Positions 1-13,389 of a stretch of DNA of 64,000 nucleotides are shown here, piece after piece (within the stretch, counting starts at the first letter, position 1; every line of letters starts with the position of its first letter). The position numbers were made by a program, and so were the translations under genes. The stretch comes from Rallus limicola (Eukaryota; Chordata; Aves; Gruiformes; Rallidae), in contig JAKCOZ010000003.1 of the NCBI GenBank assembly GCA_022605955.1, positions 57,164,179 through 57,228,178 on the forward strand, written 5' to 3'. The notes beneath the pieces were generated by a model. It searched no databases. It was not told where the DNA came from and saw only the letters and a program-made list of their open reading frames with translations.

Positions 1-2516
1 AGCTGAATCAGAGTATTTTCTCAGAGCTCAGAAGTGTTGAGTACACACCTCTACTTCCCTGCATAAACAGACATATCTCAGACTTCCACACTTCTTTATG
101 AGCAGTAGCAGAGCAACATTAACAACTTAAGCCTGAGGTCTGAAAAGTAAAAGGTGAAGAGATTGTCAAGAAAACTCACAAAGAGAAACAGACTGCATCT
201 GAAGCAGGATTATCCAACTTCATGCAGCAGGACCAGCTACATTGGATTAGATTTCTTGTAACAATAAAAGGAACAAACCAATACTGATCTACCAAGAAAA
301 GTGAGACTCTTTCATGAGCGTACGTATAAAAGCCCATGCTGTTGTGTTGTTTCCTTAGCTGTAGAATCAACACTCATCACAGCACTGTTGCTGCAGGACA
401 GAAGGACGCTGCCCTTTCACTCTCAGCAACTGACAAGTATCTGTCAAGATTTATGGTCTTCATTTCTGTAGGTCAGATCCCATGCAAGAAGTCTTGCTGA
501 TGATGGAGTTTAGATATCAATTCCTCCCCTGTCTTCTGGAAGCTCCAAAAATGGATGTCCCCACACTGTTTGCCTCCTTCAGAATTTGCTGTATATGTTT
601 AAATGGGATGATTATGGCCTATGTAAGGTTGTTCTTTTCCCCATTATTTCCAGGTAGTTTTCAGGAGAGAGCAGGGGCCAGAAATCACAGTCTGATATGC
701 AATTTAGCTCTAGTCCACATGCAGAATTGGTGAAAAGTACTGATGCAAACCATTTTATTAGTTTTATAAATATCCTTACAGACCACATGCTCTCTTGAAG
801 GACACATTGCTCCCTAAAAATCCAGACTTTTATCCCATGAGAAATACAGGGGTTATTTCCTCTTAGAAAACATGGATATTGTAGGCAGACCAAAATAAGT
901 ATAAGCAAGATGAGCTATTGTTTTTCTGTTCTCTAATAAATGCATTGCCTTTTCCCAGTCCACTAGTTAAATATTCTTATTATTGACTTAGAAACTGAAC
1001 AAAATCTGTAAGCAAATATGGTTTCATTAACAGTAGAACTCTACCCATGCTGTTGGTATATTTGGACCACTGAGTCATGGCGTTTAAAAAATATATTTTA
1101 TCTAATCTTAATTAATAAATTTAATTTTGCCATCTTAAATTCCTTAAAGCTGGAATAAATTTTTTTTTTTGGGACATGGGCTCACTACAGAGCAACTTTC
1201 AGAATTCTTTATGCTAGGAAAAATTATCTGCCAGAAGAGCTAGCAAATTTACTGAAACACTAAATTCCAGGAGCTGTTCATCTTCTCTCAGCATCCACAG
1301 TATCACTATGCATCCACACTAGCTGTGTTTGCTTATGAACTGTCCCACATGTCATAAACTGAATTAACAGAGATCTGGCACTGGCAATATCCCATACCAG
1401 CATCTCACTCCACCTCCTGTCTCCTATCAAAAACCCAGTTTATTTCAAATGCAAGGTGCTGGCTACTTTGCTTGAAAAAAAACCCATGAAAGAGGATGAT
1501 GTGCATAAGCCTATTTAATGTAATCTGCAAGTGTAATTCACATAGATTTTTGGGTGGTTATTCAGCAACACATAACATTGAAGTGTCAGTACTGTCTGTT
1601 TTTGTTGTCCACAGATAAGGCAGGAAAAATGGGGATGTATATACAGATTACACACATGGTGATGAATATCCCACTTCATTACATGGGATTGGTAAGTGTG
1701 ACAGGCAGCATCTCCCACCAGAGAAACCAAATCTAAGGAGGCTGACAAAGCCATAGGACTATTCAATAATTTTAAAGTGGAACACCACCCTAACAGGAGT
1801 TCACACAGTCTTACTGCTGAAAAAATGTGAGCAGAACCTTTGTTAGTTCACATGTATAAACTATATTTTGGGGGAATTATTTGGGGATAAGTACTTCCTT
1901 GAACATTTTATTATATTTTACCTCCTTACATCCCTACAAGCCAACAACTATTTCATATAAAGCATCTAATGCACATTACAAAAAATTTATTGCATGGCTG
2001 TCCTTCCTGAGTAAGTTCAGCAAAAGATGTGACTCCCTAGCAGGTATGTTGGAAATTAGCCTCAAAGTAAAAAGCATAAGCTGAGACATGACACAATAAC
2101 AGCAGGTCAGATCTTTAAAGTGCTCCTTCAGAACAAGACTGAATCAACAGTAGAACATCCCAGCATTCAGTGATTCCCTGATATTCAGGCTTTGCTCTTG
2201 CCAGTACCAGGTTAAGGAAGGATACCTTACCAGCCTTCAGAAGCTATCTTCCCACCCAAGAAATGTTCTCTATGCCACAGAGCTCCTTTGACAGTAAGTA
2301 TAACTTTAGAACTTCTCATACTTTAACTGATTGGCAGATTACAAGACAGTTGAGGGCAGACAAAGGTTTGGCAGTGTCTTAGGAGAAGCATTCAAAACAC
2401 ATACTATACTAAGACCCTAGAATTTATAAGTGCAATATTACTGCACACTGGAACCCACAAACAGTATATATCTGAGCACTGGACATACCCAAAGCACCAT
2501 TTACAAGAATTTAAAC

Positions 2517-2520
<4 letters not shown>
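1..2520. other. Non-coding, no recognisable element
   Basis: AT-rich unique-looking DNA. I see no CR1 signature, no LTR, no RNA gene and no open frame with recognisable protein features. Short T and A runs occur (for example about 1160-1170). Open frames here are under 100 codons and overlap on both strands, as expected by chance. Confidence 0.6.

Positions 2521-2558
<38 letters not shown>
2521..2558. repeat. (CA)19 microsatellite
   Basis: An uninterrupted run of 19 CA dinucleotides, followed by A/C-rich sequence (CAACCAACCAAAC). Pure runs of this length are normally length-polymorphic. The open frame crossing it reads as alternating Thr-His and is an artefact. Confidence 0.98.
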
Positions 2559-2561
<3 letters not shown>

Positions 2562-3720
2562 AACCAACCAAACAAAAAACCCAAACGCCAAATTACCAGG
2601 AACAGGTTGTGCAGTCATTCAGTCATTTCCTGACACAAGAATATATGACTGCTTCCAGATTGCTCTCAGGAGGCACCTTTGCAATATACATAGGCATACA
2701 CTAAGCACTACCCCTCTTATTTTCTTAGCTAGAGAAATCTGGTATTATCTAGGCTTCAGCAACACTTGTCAGGGAGCTCGAATTTCAAGCCTAACTAGAA
2801 GCAAGTAAAGATTTTCTCATTGAGGCAACTTATCTTTATGTTACTGCAAGGTTAAAGTTATCACAGATTTGTCTAATTCTGCTCCCCTGCATTTGCAGTT
2901 CAACTCAGCTGTGTTCAGTGGGCCAAGATGTTATTTTATTTCTTTTATTCCTAAATGCTAATAATACCAGACCTCCAACAAGAGAGATGTCATAAAGAAT
3001 AACAATTTCTTCCTTCCAACAGCTTTTCTATACTTTTCCTCCTAACTTCAGCAATAAAGATAAAAGAGAATTAAGGGGGTTTGTTTGTTCTTGAAAAGCA
3101 TAAATAACTCTTAAGCAACTACCACCCACCCCACACTTGCATGCATGCCAAAACCTGGGAGACAGTTCAGGAAATGCTACACTTGTTCACAGAAACATTT
3201 TGGTGCAATATGAAGAGCTCATCAAGCTTCCAGACCCTGCTAGATCCCATAAGGTTTTTTTACCAAGTAGTACAAGTCCTCTAAAAGTGTTTAAAAGTAT
3301 CCTAGGATGTTTGATCTTTCTGTTCTCATTGTAGATGTTTTCATAGCATGAGGAATGTTTTGTTTTTTGTCCAGCTTCTAACACTAAATACTGATCCTTA
3401 GTGGACTTCTACAAACTAAGAGGAAAAGCCAAGCTTGGCACCAGCCCTCCCTCCCATGAAAAGAAAACCTGAGCATGCTGCAATGTGCTAGGAAATGCTC
3501 CATGAAAGGATGCCTTGACATAGAACTTCTCATTTCCAGTTTTCCTCAGGGACCCAAGAGGTTGTCACTTCTGGGGTGTATTTCCAGTAGACACAGAGGT
3601 AGTCTTCTCACCATGTTGCCTAAACTAGAAAATAATACGGAGACTTTTAAAGGATAACTTATCAGTTCTTATCAAGAAAGCAAAATAACCCCAAAACAAA
3701 ACAAAAAAAAATCCAATTAA

Positions 3721-3747
3721 CCCCCCTCCCAGAAAAACCCAAACCCC
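3721..3747 (-). other. Potential G-quadruplex motif (minus strand)
   Basis: On the plus strand there are four C-runs of 6, 3, 3 and 4, separated by 1, 7 and 3 bases. The minus strand therefore fits the G3+N1-7 quadruplex rule. It lies in a longer A/C-rich low-complexity patch. Folding is not shown by sequence alone. Confidence 0.6.
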
Positions 3748-6700
3748 ACCAAAAAATCCCCACCAAACACTAAGACCTCTATAGATTGTCCTGATGTTCC
3801 AACTCACTAGCTTTTCTTCGTATACAATTTATTTACCTACAATACTAGAAATAATTTAAGATCAACTAACTATATTTAAACTCCCTCCAAAAATGCTAAC
3901 CCCTATTATTCCACTCTCTTTACTCTTCTGGGAAATGATCTTTGTAGTTCCGTTGTGCTGTGCATGCGGGATATTGCAATCCCAGATGCCCCTGCATATG
4001 GCACTTTCAGGGACAGTGGGAGAGCCAGACAGATGTGAAGGCAACAAATGAAGCTGCCAGAATCACAAAGCACAGGCTTGAGGAAACATAGCAGACTACC
4101 CAAATACACTAGCAGAAAAAGTGAAAAAATATTTTTAAAGCCTAAGTACTAATAAGTAGCATGTAGAGACAGCCAGTCATCTCTTAGGAGATTGCAGAAT
4201 GCACAGAAGTGATGCCTCTTTCTTTTAGAGAAAGGCAGGCCATCATGAGGTATTCAATGTTTTTCTTGAGCATCAAGATGACAGTAAACAACACTTGCAA
4301 ACAGGTTGCCATCAGAGCAAAATGAGAAACAGGAATGGGGTAACGCTCTGCGCTAAGAGGAAGAAGCAGGGCTAAAGTAGTAAGTGCTGTGTCATTCTTT
4401 AATCGGGACCAAGTACCAAAGAAAGACTACTTCATGCCAAGTGCCACAAAACAACACACTGGCTCCCACAGTAAAACTTTCCTACTGTACTTGCAGCATC
4501 CTTGGATATATTAAGAACATGAGTGGACACGGACCTGAGCATTGTTGAGTTGGCCCTGCTTTGAGCATGGGGAATTGTACCAAAACTTTCAGAGAAAACT
4601 TCCTACTTAATGATTTTGGCATTTTGTAAAAACATTGTTTTAACTGACAGCTATCTTAAAACCTTGCTACACAGTGACATGTGATTATACAAAGTTAACA
4701 GTTTTCATGTTTGATACAGTTTTCATTCTCCAATCATACAGAACAGTTTGAGAAAGAGATTAAAAAACATTCTCATAAGACAAGATCCTGAAAAAAATAA
4801 AATTAATATGAAAGTAAAAAAGTGGTAGATTTTTATGATGCAAGATCACAAGGTTTCTGACTCAGGATCTCTACAATTTTATGGTTCACAGTATTAGTAC
4901 TGAGGGAAATTTCTCTGTAACTAATACAGTTTAGACACCAATCAGAAATTTTACTTAACACTGAATAGGGGAAAAAATTACATAAAAAAAGGGTGTAAAA
5001 CAGATGTAGGATACTCCAAACCCTAAATGGGAGCAGATGTTTTAAACAATGCCTGATTATATGAGATTTGTTGTCCCTTATTTCAGATTGTCCTCTGTTC
5101 TTGGACAATCTGTAAACACTGTCCTTTAATATTAAATTAAAAAAAAAAAAAGAATAAATATACCAATTATTAGGCCCCATACAATGTGAACACTTGCTCA
5201 TTATTTAAGGATGGAAGTTCCACATCTGCCTAACAGCTGTCCTATTTGCTTGAAAAGCATGCACATTTCACAGTCATTCACAGACTGTTGCCTAAAGAAG
5301 AGTATTCTAGGAGATTTCAAACTGCATCGTTATTCTGACATGAAGCTTTGCAATTGTTTACAAGCATGATACTTCATCTTAGAAGTAGCTTGTAGAACAT
5401 GTTCACATATAGCATGTAGTTCTCTTACCCTGGAACCACACAAACTAAATGTGTGACTTAGAAAAGGCTTTGTGAGAAAAATTAACAATTAATTGTTAAA
5501 GCAGTTAAATCAAACACTTAAGCACCAAAGCAGCTTTTATTGTTGTTGCTATTGAACTGAGCAACACAGAACCTGCAAAAAGGATGAGAAATAGCTAATA
5601 GGGGAGTATTATTAGTATCTGTTAGATAGAAAGCAGGAAAGTGCTGGATACCATCTGCTTTTGTCAGGTGTTTAATCATATGAGCCCAGAAAAAGTGCCT
5701 GTCTTCTAGATTTAAGTTTCCAGGAATTACATGCTCTACTTTCTTTTCACACGTCTCTTGATTTAGAGGGCTCTGGCTTTTGCATTTGCTTTTTGATTGC
5801 AGTGACCATATTGCTTTTCCCTTCCATTTCACTCTCAGCCACTGAAGTTGGCCTGCCCAAGAAACAAGTGTCTTACACAATTCTGCAGGGCTGAATAAGA
5901 CTGTAGTGGGATAGATTCCACCTAGTTCCACCTTTATGAGTCCTCAGCTTCCTTTCCAGCCAACAATAACAAAATATACAGTAGCCTTTCACCCCAAGGC
6001 AGGCGAATATCTTTTCTGCTAAAGGCCAGAAACTGTGTTGAGGGCAGCAGGACTCAATAACTCCTCTAGTCACAAATATGTTAATAATATTATAAAATTC
6101 CTCTTATTCTTTCTTCCCCTAACACTGCTACTTCCCACTGTTACTTTCCCAGCAGTACTTCAGCTCCTCAGACTTCTCCATTTTTCATTTCCTTTCTAGA
6201 AAGCCAGATGATTTATTAAATTAACTAATGCAACAGTCTTCTTAGCTAGTAGCGTCACATGCACAGCACATAGCATGGACTAAATGATGCTCAAGGACAT
6301 TCTGCTATAAAGGTGTCATTTGGACCACAGCTACCCAAACCAGTTGTTATCTGTTTCTCCTCTCTCTGTGTATGAAACATTTCTCCTTTCTTCCAGGACT
6401 CCCTACTCCTGGATGCAAACAGACAACCAGTTCTCATACCAGAGATTAAGCAGACATCTTCCAGTGTAGCATCACTCCTCTCTGAAAAACAGTGTCTTCT
6501 AAATCAGTGTGGAGACCTGTGGGTAAGTGGGAATAAGTTGTGTCCAGACACTTACCTGAATTACCTAATTTTTAAGAGAATTAATTAATCAGAACTTACA
6601 TAACCTTTTTCAGAGTCCACTATGCTCAAGACATGTTTGAATACAGAAATGCCAGAAGAGTGTCCTAAATCATCAGTACACTAATGGTACCACACCATAT

Positions 6701-7699
6701 GGAAGATAAAGCATTCCCAGCAGGCTCACCTGATGTCCCACTGATCACAGATGAAGCAGATGAGTTTTAGGAAATCTGTTGTATTCATTCATCTAATTTT
6801 AGTTTCTGTGAATTTCGCTTTAAGTAAAAAACTTGAAATAAAATGGAGGCATACAACACATATCACACAAGGTAGTATAATCTATTGTTTATAAAGTAAG
6901 CTAAGTAATCATTTAAGCTCCCAATAGCTACATGCTATCTTATTACTTGAAACAGTTGCAAAACATTTCTTGTAACGTCAGTTAGTTAATAATAAATAGT
7001 TATAATCCTTTCTAATTTACAGTGCTAGAAAGTTAAAGACAAAGTTAAAGTTAGCAGCTTCATCCATGCCTAGAATCACAATGAATAAAGGGCTTTTAAG
7101 AGTTAAAGAAATCAGAGAGGGAAGATGTAGCTCCGCAAGCTATTTCACCATTTTCCCTCCCCTCATCTGGATTGGATCGTATTAGTGTATGAGTCAGCTA
7201 ATTATGAAAGACTTCTCTGAAATGAATTAGATGAACCCAGCATCTTTAAGAGAAACAGATCTTGTGACCTGGCAGAGTTCCCATCATGGTCCAAATAAAG
7301 CCCACCCAGATGAGACCACTTCCTTTACTGTAACTCAAAAAATAGAGCAAAACACCAGTATGAACTTACTCAGCTAAGCATCTTTCCAGTTTTCTTGACA
7401 GGAAAGTAACCTTTCCAGTTTACTCTTTGCTACTACAATGAATCAAATCACATGTGGTACTATATCTAGATATAAACAAGTTCAATGTTATTGAGATCAA
7501 AGTTATAATTTTGCATTACAATATCTCAGTTTACTATTGTCTTCAAAAAAGTGACCAGGACCTCTCAGATGGACAAAGTACTTACTTTAAAGTTAGGGGT
7601 TGCAAGGCTGTACAAAGGTGCTATTATCCCAAATTGCTATCCAGCTTTAGTATTTTTGAAACTAAATGTACCTGGTATATTTCATTACCTGGTAAAATG

Positions 7700-7732
7700 A
7701 TCAGAGATCAGCACTTTGGTCTGATCTCTGAT
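7700..7732. repeat. Perfect 12-bp hairpin, 9-nt loop
   Basis: ATCAGAGATCAG at 7700-7711 is the exact reverse complement of CTGATCTCTGAT at 7721-7732, with loop CACTTTGGT. Going outward, a G-U wobble, a mismatch and several further pairs (7692-7740) could lengthen the stem in RNA. No transcript evidence is visible. Confidence 0.9.
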
Positions 7733-9364
7733 TCTTTCACGTTAGTTTCTAGATTCTGCTGACCTCAATCACCATTGAACTGAATCGTACCATAGTTCAC
7801 TGGTTTGAAAAAACAATAGGGAAAATATGAAACTTTGGTTGGTTTTGTCTCTATGAGTCAAGGCAGTAGCCTAAGACATTAGCATCAAAAGCTATGCTAT
7901 AACAAATCACAGATTTGCAACCCTAACTCCCTGAAGCTAAGACACTGAGGAGATAGAACTTGTAACATGCATTCTAAGTGAACACTTAATTCATTTAGCA
8001 AGTCCAGTGTGTCAGCAGCACTGGCAGGCTATCTGTTTAGACAAATGATATCACTTGCACCTGGTTAATATCAAGTAAAAGAGCTTTTGGAGAAAAAGAA
8101 AATTCAGAAATTGAGGATTTCACTAACCACTCAAAATCTATCAGAGCAAAAGCTATCTTAAATAGCTACTTAAACCTAATTAACTATATAACTTGATGCT
8201 TTATTAGTGGACCATTAGTTTATTAAAATTCACAGTAGACATGATTAAGTTCGTCACATGGGTCTCTGGAAATACTCTTTGGAAGTTCATTTTTTTCATT
8301 TCCTCTTCCATTTAGAGGAAATAAATGTCTTTCAGGCACTGTTTTTTCAGTGGGACCCAAAAGTGTGAGAATACCAAATCAGCAAAAGGTATTTTGGTTT
8401 AATTTAGATTAAAAACTGACTTTCAAAGCCTGAAGAATTAACTTTACTTACAGTACTGAACATATGGACAAATATTAATCTTCCTTACACTTTTTAAAAA
8501 TCAACAAATACTATAAAGACAAAATTTCACTTCTTACAGAACTCAAAAAATAAGAACTATTTTAAAAGATTCTGTCTATCTTTCTTATTCCCTATCATGT
8601 TCACCCATATTAGTATTGCTAATCATCAAGGTTAGGGGGTGTGTTTGTTTATTTGAGGGGGTTTTGGCTGTTTTTATGTTTGGGAGGGTTATTAGTTTGT
8701 TTTACGCATGACCATTTAACAGTTTCCCTTATCTTTTTAACTTTTTCCCTCACTGAGTGACTTGGTCTACTCAATTTTTTATGAGATTTCATACATATTC
8801 ACTGAACTCATTAGTTACATTGGACCTAATACATATATTCTTTCTGTTGTTTCCAAGTGATACCCAATGATATTTGCTGATGTGATACACATCTATTTCC
8901 TTGGCCTTTAAGTTAACCAAGACAATGACGCCCTGTCACTGTTAGATCACGATTTGTGGTGAAGACATTGAATAATATCCATCTGCTCTGTATTTAATTA
9001 CTTTTCTGCAACTAAATCTACATGATATTTCTCTCTGAAGGATAGTTAGAATCAGACTTTTTTCTAATTAAATGTTTATTTTACAATATTTGCCGTTCAT
9101 TTCTTGCTGAAAATCTTATTTATACAGAAAATCCTATTTTTCCTCTATGCCTGTGTTATAGCATGCTCCTGTGAGGCGACACTCCCTGGTAAGCCAAACC
9201 AGAGACTGAGTTGGAACTGAAAGTGTTTCAAATTTTATTACATGTCACTCTTACTATTAAGTGTTGTGACCCTTGAAACAATTTAATGCTTTTCCTTTCC
9301 ATTCATTATTTTAATATTTTAATATTCCTAGTAAACCCAAAAGGACTTTCTGCTAACACATGGC

Positions 9365-9389
9365 GGGGGGGGGGGGGGGGGGGGGGGGG
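9365..9389 (+). repeat. (G)25 homopolymer
   Basis: Twenty-five consecutive G after TGGC and before CAGGGAAGG. Such tracts are prone to slippage, and the length may also reflect sequencing error. Confidence 0.9.
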
Positions 9390-10661
9390 CAGGGAAGGAG
9401 TTTAAAAGCTTATTTTTCATTGAATTTAGTATTTGAAATTAATAATCCCACTTCAGGATCTTTCCATGTGAAAATTCAGTCTCCAGTGGAGCCCCAGAGG
9501 ACGTATTGGCTGCACCTAGCTCGTGCCACATAGCCTAGGGGTTAAGACAATTTCTGAGCAATGGGATATATCATTTTCAAACCCTCTCCAATTTGGAGCA
9601 TTTGAATGAGGTCTCATTAGCAGTGTCCGTTCTCAGGACACTGCTAACCACAAGCATTCTAGAACACAAGGATGGGCACAAGAACTGTCTCCTCTTTACC
9701 AGCTTTGTCAGCAGTAATGAACCCACTTTATGAGGCAAGTATCAAGAATTTAAACAAACAGAAGAAAAATATTTTGGGAACACTGGAACTTCAAGGCAGC
9801 TGTTTGGGCAAAATTACTACCCAAGACCAAATGCAGAACATGAATACTTTTAGTGAAGTAAAACTGCATTTTTCTATAAATAAACAGTTCTCACAAAAAT
9901 CCTGCTGATCCTGACAAACATGTCTGTGTCCCTGCACCATGCTGTCCATCCAGAAAAGCAACATTCTGCATTTCAGTATCTTTCATACTGAATTAACTGA
10001 GTTTTGTACAGAATGGAGATGGTACAATAATCATTGGCCAAAGCATGAAGGTATTTAGAAAAAGAAAGCTTTCCCTTTCTAAACGAAGTTAATATTAGAG
10101 AAATTAAGTTACTCCATACAAGCTATTAAAAAAAAAAAAAAGCAAAGCTCTTTTAGTATTTTAGCAATGGTTTAATTTCTGTTTAATCTGGTTCTTATCA
10201 ATTCCACCCATTTCCTACTTTTATATTATTCATCTCACCTCTCTTCTTCCTTAAGAAGAACCTTCCCAAATCCTCTGCAATTATACTATTTAAACTATAT
10301 CATGCAGGGGTAGTGAGTTTTTTTCTTAAAAAAATCCTCCTACACAGCACTAGCAAGTTGGGGTTTTTTAATCATAACTTGCGAAAAGTTAACGACTTTG
10401 GCTAAATCACACTGTAAAGCAATGACCAGCAAGACAATTATGACTTTGATCACACTTATGCTTGCATCTAGCTTAATCCCAGTTTCCTACTACAATTCAG
10501 GATATCAGAGCACACACAAAGACTGACTTGCACAGACCACAAGGTAGAGCATATTGACAACTGCATACGCATGTGGCTAGTGTCTAGCCTGAACAGCTGC
10601 CTTCCTGCACAGGTCCTGCTCTAGTTCTGCTTGCCAGAGAGTCAGAGCTTCCAGCATTTTT
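9390..10661. other. Non-coding, no recognisable element beyond the hairpin
   Basis: Unique-looking AT-rich sequence with the hairpin at 9617-9647 and an A-run near 10127-10140. A 78-codon plus-strand frame at 9672-9908 has no recognisable features. Confidence 0.5.
9617..9647. repeat. Perfect 12-bp hairpin, 7-nt loop
   Basis: TTAGCAGTGTCC (9617-9628) and GGACACTGCTAA (9636-9647) are exact reverse complements around the loop GTTCTCA. The stem does not extend further outward, which makes a canonical pre-miRNA unlikely. Confidence 0.9.
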
Positions 10662-11405
10662 CATAGAATAATAGAATCATTAAGGTTGGAAAGATCTCCA
10701 CGATCATCTAGTCCAACCACCCCCCTACCACTTATATTAACAACTAAACAATGTCCCCAGGTACTTCATCCAACCTTTCCTTGAACACCGCAAGGGACAG
10801 TGACTCCACCACCTCTCTGAGAAACCCATTTCAATGCCAATCACTCTTTCTGAGAAGAAATTTCTCCTCATTTCTAACCTGAACTTGCAGACATTCCCTC
10901 TTGTCCTATCACTACTTATCTGCAAGAGGCTGACCCCCAGCTTACCACAACATCCTTTCACGTAGTTGTAGAGAACAATAAGGTCTCCCCTAAGCTGAGA
11001 ACAGTCACAGTTCCCTCAGCCACTCTTCCTAAGACTTGTGTTCCAGACCCTTCACCAGCTTTGTTGCCCTTCTCTGGACACATTCCAGGGCCTCAATGTC
11101 TATCATGTAGTGAGGAGCCCAAAACTGTGCACAGTATTTGAGGTGCGGCCTCACCAGAGCTGAGCACAGAGGGGTGGTCATCTTGTTCCTGGTATTCCTG
11201 AAACCAGGATGCCATTCAGCTTCTTGGACACCTGGGCACACTGCTGACTCATGTTCAGGTGAGTGTCAATCAATACACCAGATCCTTTTCCTCTGTGCAG
11301 CTTTCCAACCACTCTGCCACAGGCCTGAACTGTTGCCCAGGGTTGTTATGACCAAAGTGCACCATGCTGAACTTCATCCCTCTGGCCTCTGCCCATCAGC
11401 TCCCA
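10662..11405 (-). mobile_element. CR1 LINE fragment, 3' end
   Basis: The left edge carries the CR1 3' terminal repeat in reverse (CATAGAATAATAGAATCAT), followed by the conserved AGGTTGGAAAGATC block of the 3' UTR. Further right, the minus strand encodes the C-terminal region of ORF2. At 11029-11241 it has the family phrase [17 protein letters not shown] followed by [14 protein letters not shown]. The copy is 5'-truncated just after the segment equivalent to 'LNFIxF'-type ORF2 sequence near 11400. The frame is interrupted, so no functional product is expected. Confidence 0.9.
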
Positions 11406-13389
11406 GAAGAGGCAGTGGCAATTTTCTGCAAGGCAAGGGGAGCAGTAGTAAGTTTGATTCTTTGGGATTTCCCTCCAGCTGTGTCCCAGATCAGCTGTCT
11501 TTCCTATTCTCTTGAAACAGAAGAAAGACCTCCTCGTGGAAGTAGAGTTGAACATAGGTATATATCAGGTGATGATGAATGTCAAATATAAGGTGAGTGA
11601 GAAGGTGGATACGGATGCAGCTGAAGAGAGATTCACAGAAAAAGAGAGACAATGTATGTCCCTTCCCTTCCTTTCAGGGATCTCAGAAATCAGCCAGTAC
11701 ATTCAAAATCTCTAATAACTGCCCTTAGAGTCCCTTCTCCCAGGATCCACTGTGTCTCAAACAAAACCTACCATGTCACTAGCACTGGATTGATTCTACC
11801 TGCTAAGAAGTTTTGAGCCAGCTCTGAGGTTGAATAAGAGACCATAATACTCAATCTTATCTTGGCCACAGCCAGTCCAGGATCTAGAACTGTCATTTGT
11901 AAAGGAGAATCATCCAGTCTTCAGAACCTGCCACAATGACATAGGTCTCCAAAAAAGTGACAGCAAGAATCTATTCTAATGAGAGTAACAAGGGAAAAAA
12001 AAAAAACCCAATGCTTCTATTCACAGTCTAGTGCATTGACACCAATAAGACTTACCTGCAGAATACTTACAGAACTCATTTTATGCTATGGCTCTGCATA
12101 TTAATAACTCTTTCAGATGAGAGAGCACTGAGCTTCTGCAGAGCTCTCTACAGATTTAGGCAGGCAGCATTTGCTTACACTAGGCTTGTTTGTTCTAACA
12201 AAACCATAATGATTACAAATTTGCATTTTCTTAAGGGCATAATGGGTTTCTGATGCAATTCAAATACAGAGCTCTAAACATGTAGCTTATATTAACACTT
12301 TAATCCAAAGTCAATTCTGTGCTTGTTTCTGGAAATGGACGTTACCACCTTTTTCTCCTCAAGCTTACTTGACATGGAAAAAAGTTATGGCTCCAACTCT
12401 TTTTTGGCATAAGAACATATAACTATGCACCTAACACCTGCCCCATACTAGTCATTTCTTGTCCAGTTTTAAATGGAAAAAGACATTTAAAATTACACCA
12501 CTATTCTTTTGGTGATTATAGCTTGGTGTCATGGCCACCCTCAAAACAAATAGTTGCGCCAGCCAAAAGCACATATATAATTATTAATATATTGAAGTTT
12601 TCCATGATGACACATACTTCAGCAATCTATTAATCTGTGGCCTCCAGGCTCCCTTCTTGTAAACAGCAAGCTTATACTGAGAAATGGAGATCAAATTTGG
12701 GGATGTGCATAAAGGCATGTTCAACCTCATTTTTAGAACCCAAGTCTAAAGACTTAATCCTCAGACTTAACAGTTAGTTTACATCCAATCTAGAAAGACC
12801 CTAGATTACCTGGACTTGCCACATTTACTCTTACATAATGTAAGGTTTCATGCAGTGATATAAATTCTAAGGCCACTGAAGTACTACACTGATCTATGTT
12901 GCTTGCAAATACTGATTTGTTAGGGAAAAAATATGCTTAATCCACATTTTACACAACTGCACTGCAGCTCTAGGTAATCATCTATATAGGAAAGACACAG
13001 ACTCAAATTCACCTTTACTAAATGAGACAGGGATTTGAACTTAGTTTTCCATAAGGACAGGAAAGGTGAGTTAACTTTGAGGATATCAAGTGTTCACATG
13101 TGGTAAGACTCTCCCAGTCATGCTGTTCTGTTTTACATAAAGTTCATAGGTATCTACAGAAGAAAGAAGGACTCTATAGGATGTTGCTTAAGGCATACCT
13201 GGAAGACAATGTGAAACAAAGATATTCAGCCTTCAGCTATTAGCTACAACACATGGACCTAAAGGGGGCCTACAGGAAAGATGCAGAAGGATTCTTTAGC
13301 AGGGACTGTAGTGACAGGACAAAGGGTAAAGTGTTTAAAATAAAAAAGTTTTATAGGGCTTGTCCTTGTCACAGGCCTTTCAAAACTTA
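11406..13389. other. Non-coding, no recognisable element
   Basis: Unique-looking sequence. An A-run lies near 11995-12006. The overlapping small frames at 11346-11715 on both strands are shadows at the edge of the CR1 fragment. Confidence 0.5.

Larger units (their letters stand above)
2559..9364. other. Non-coding, largely unique sequence
   Basis: No repeat family is recognised. It contains an A/C-rich stretch at 3670-3775 with a quadruplex-type motif, a perfect hairpin at 7700-7732, and G/T-rich sequence at about 8630-8705. The 137-codon minus-strand frame at 5518-5931 has no recognisable domain and no exon-like features, so I treat it as chance. Confidence 0.5.

Noticed and set aside
5518..5931. 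137-codon minus-strand frame
   Set aside because: No recognisable domain and no exon-like borders; a frame of this length is possible by chance in 64 kb.
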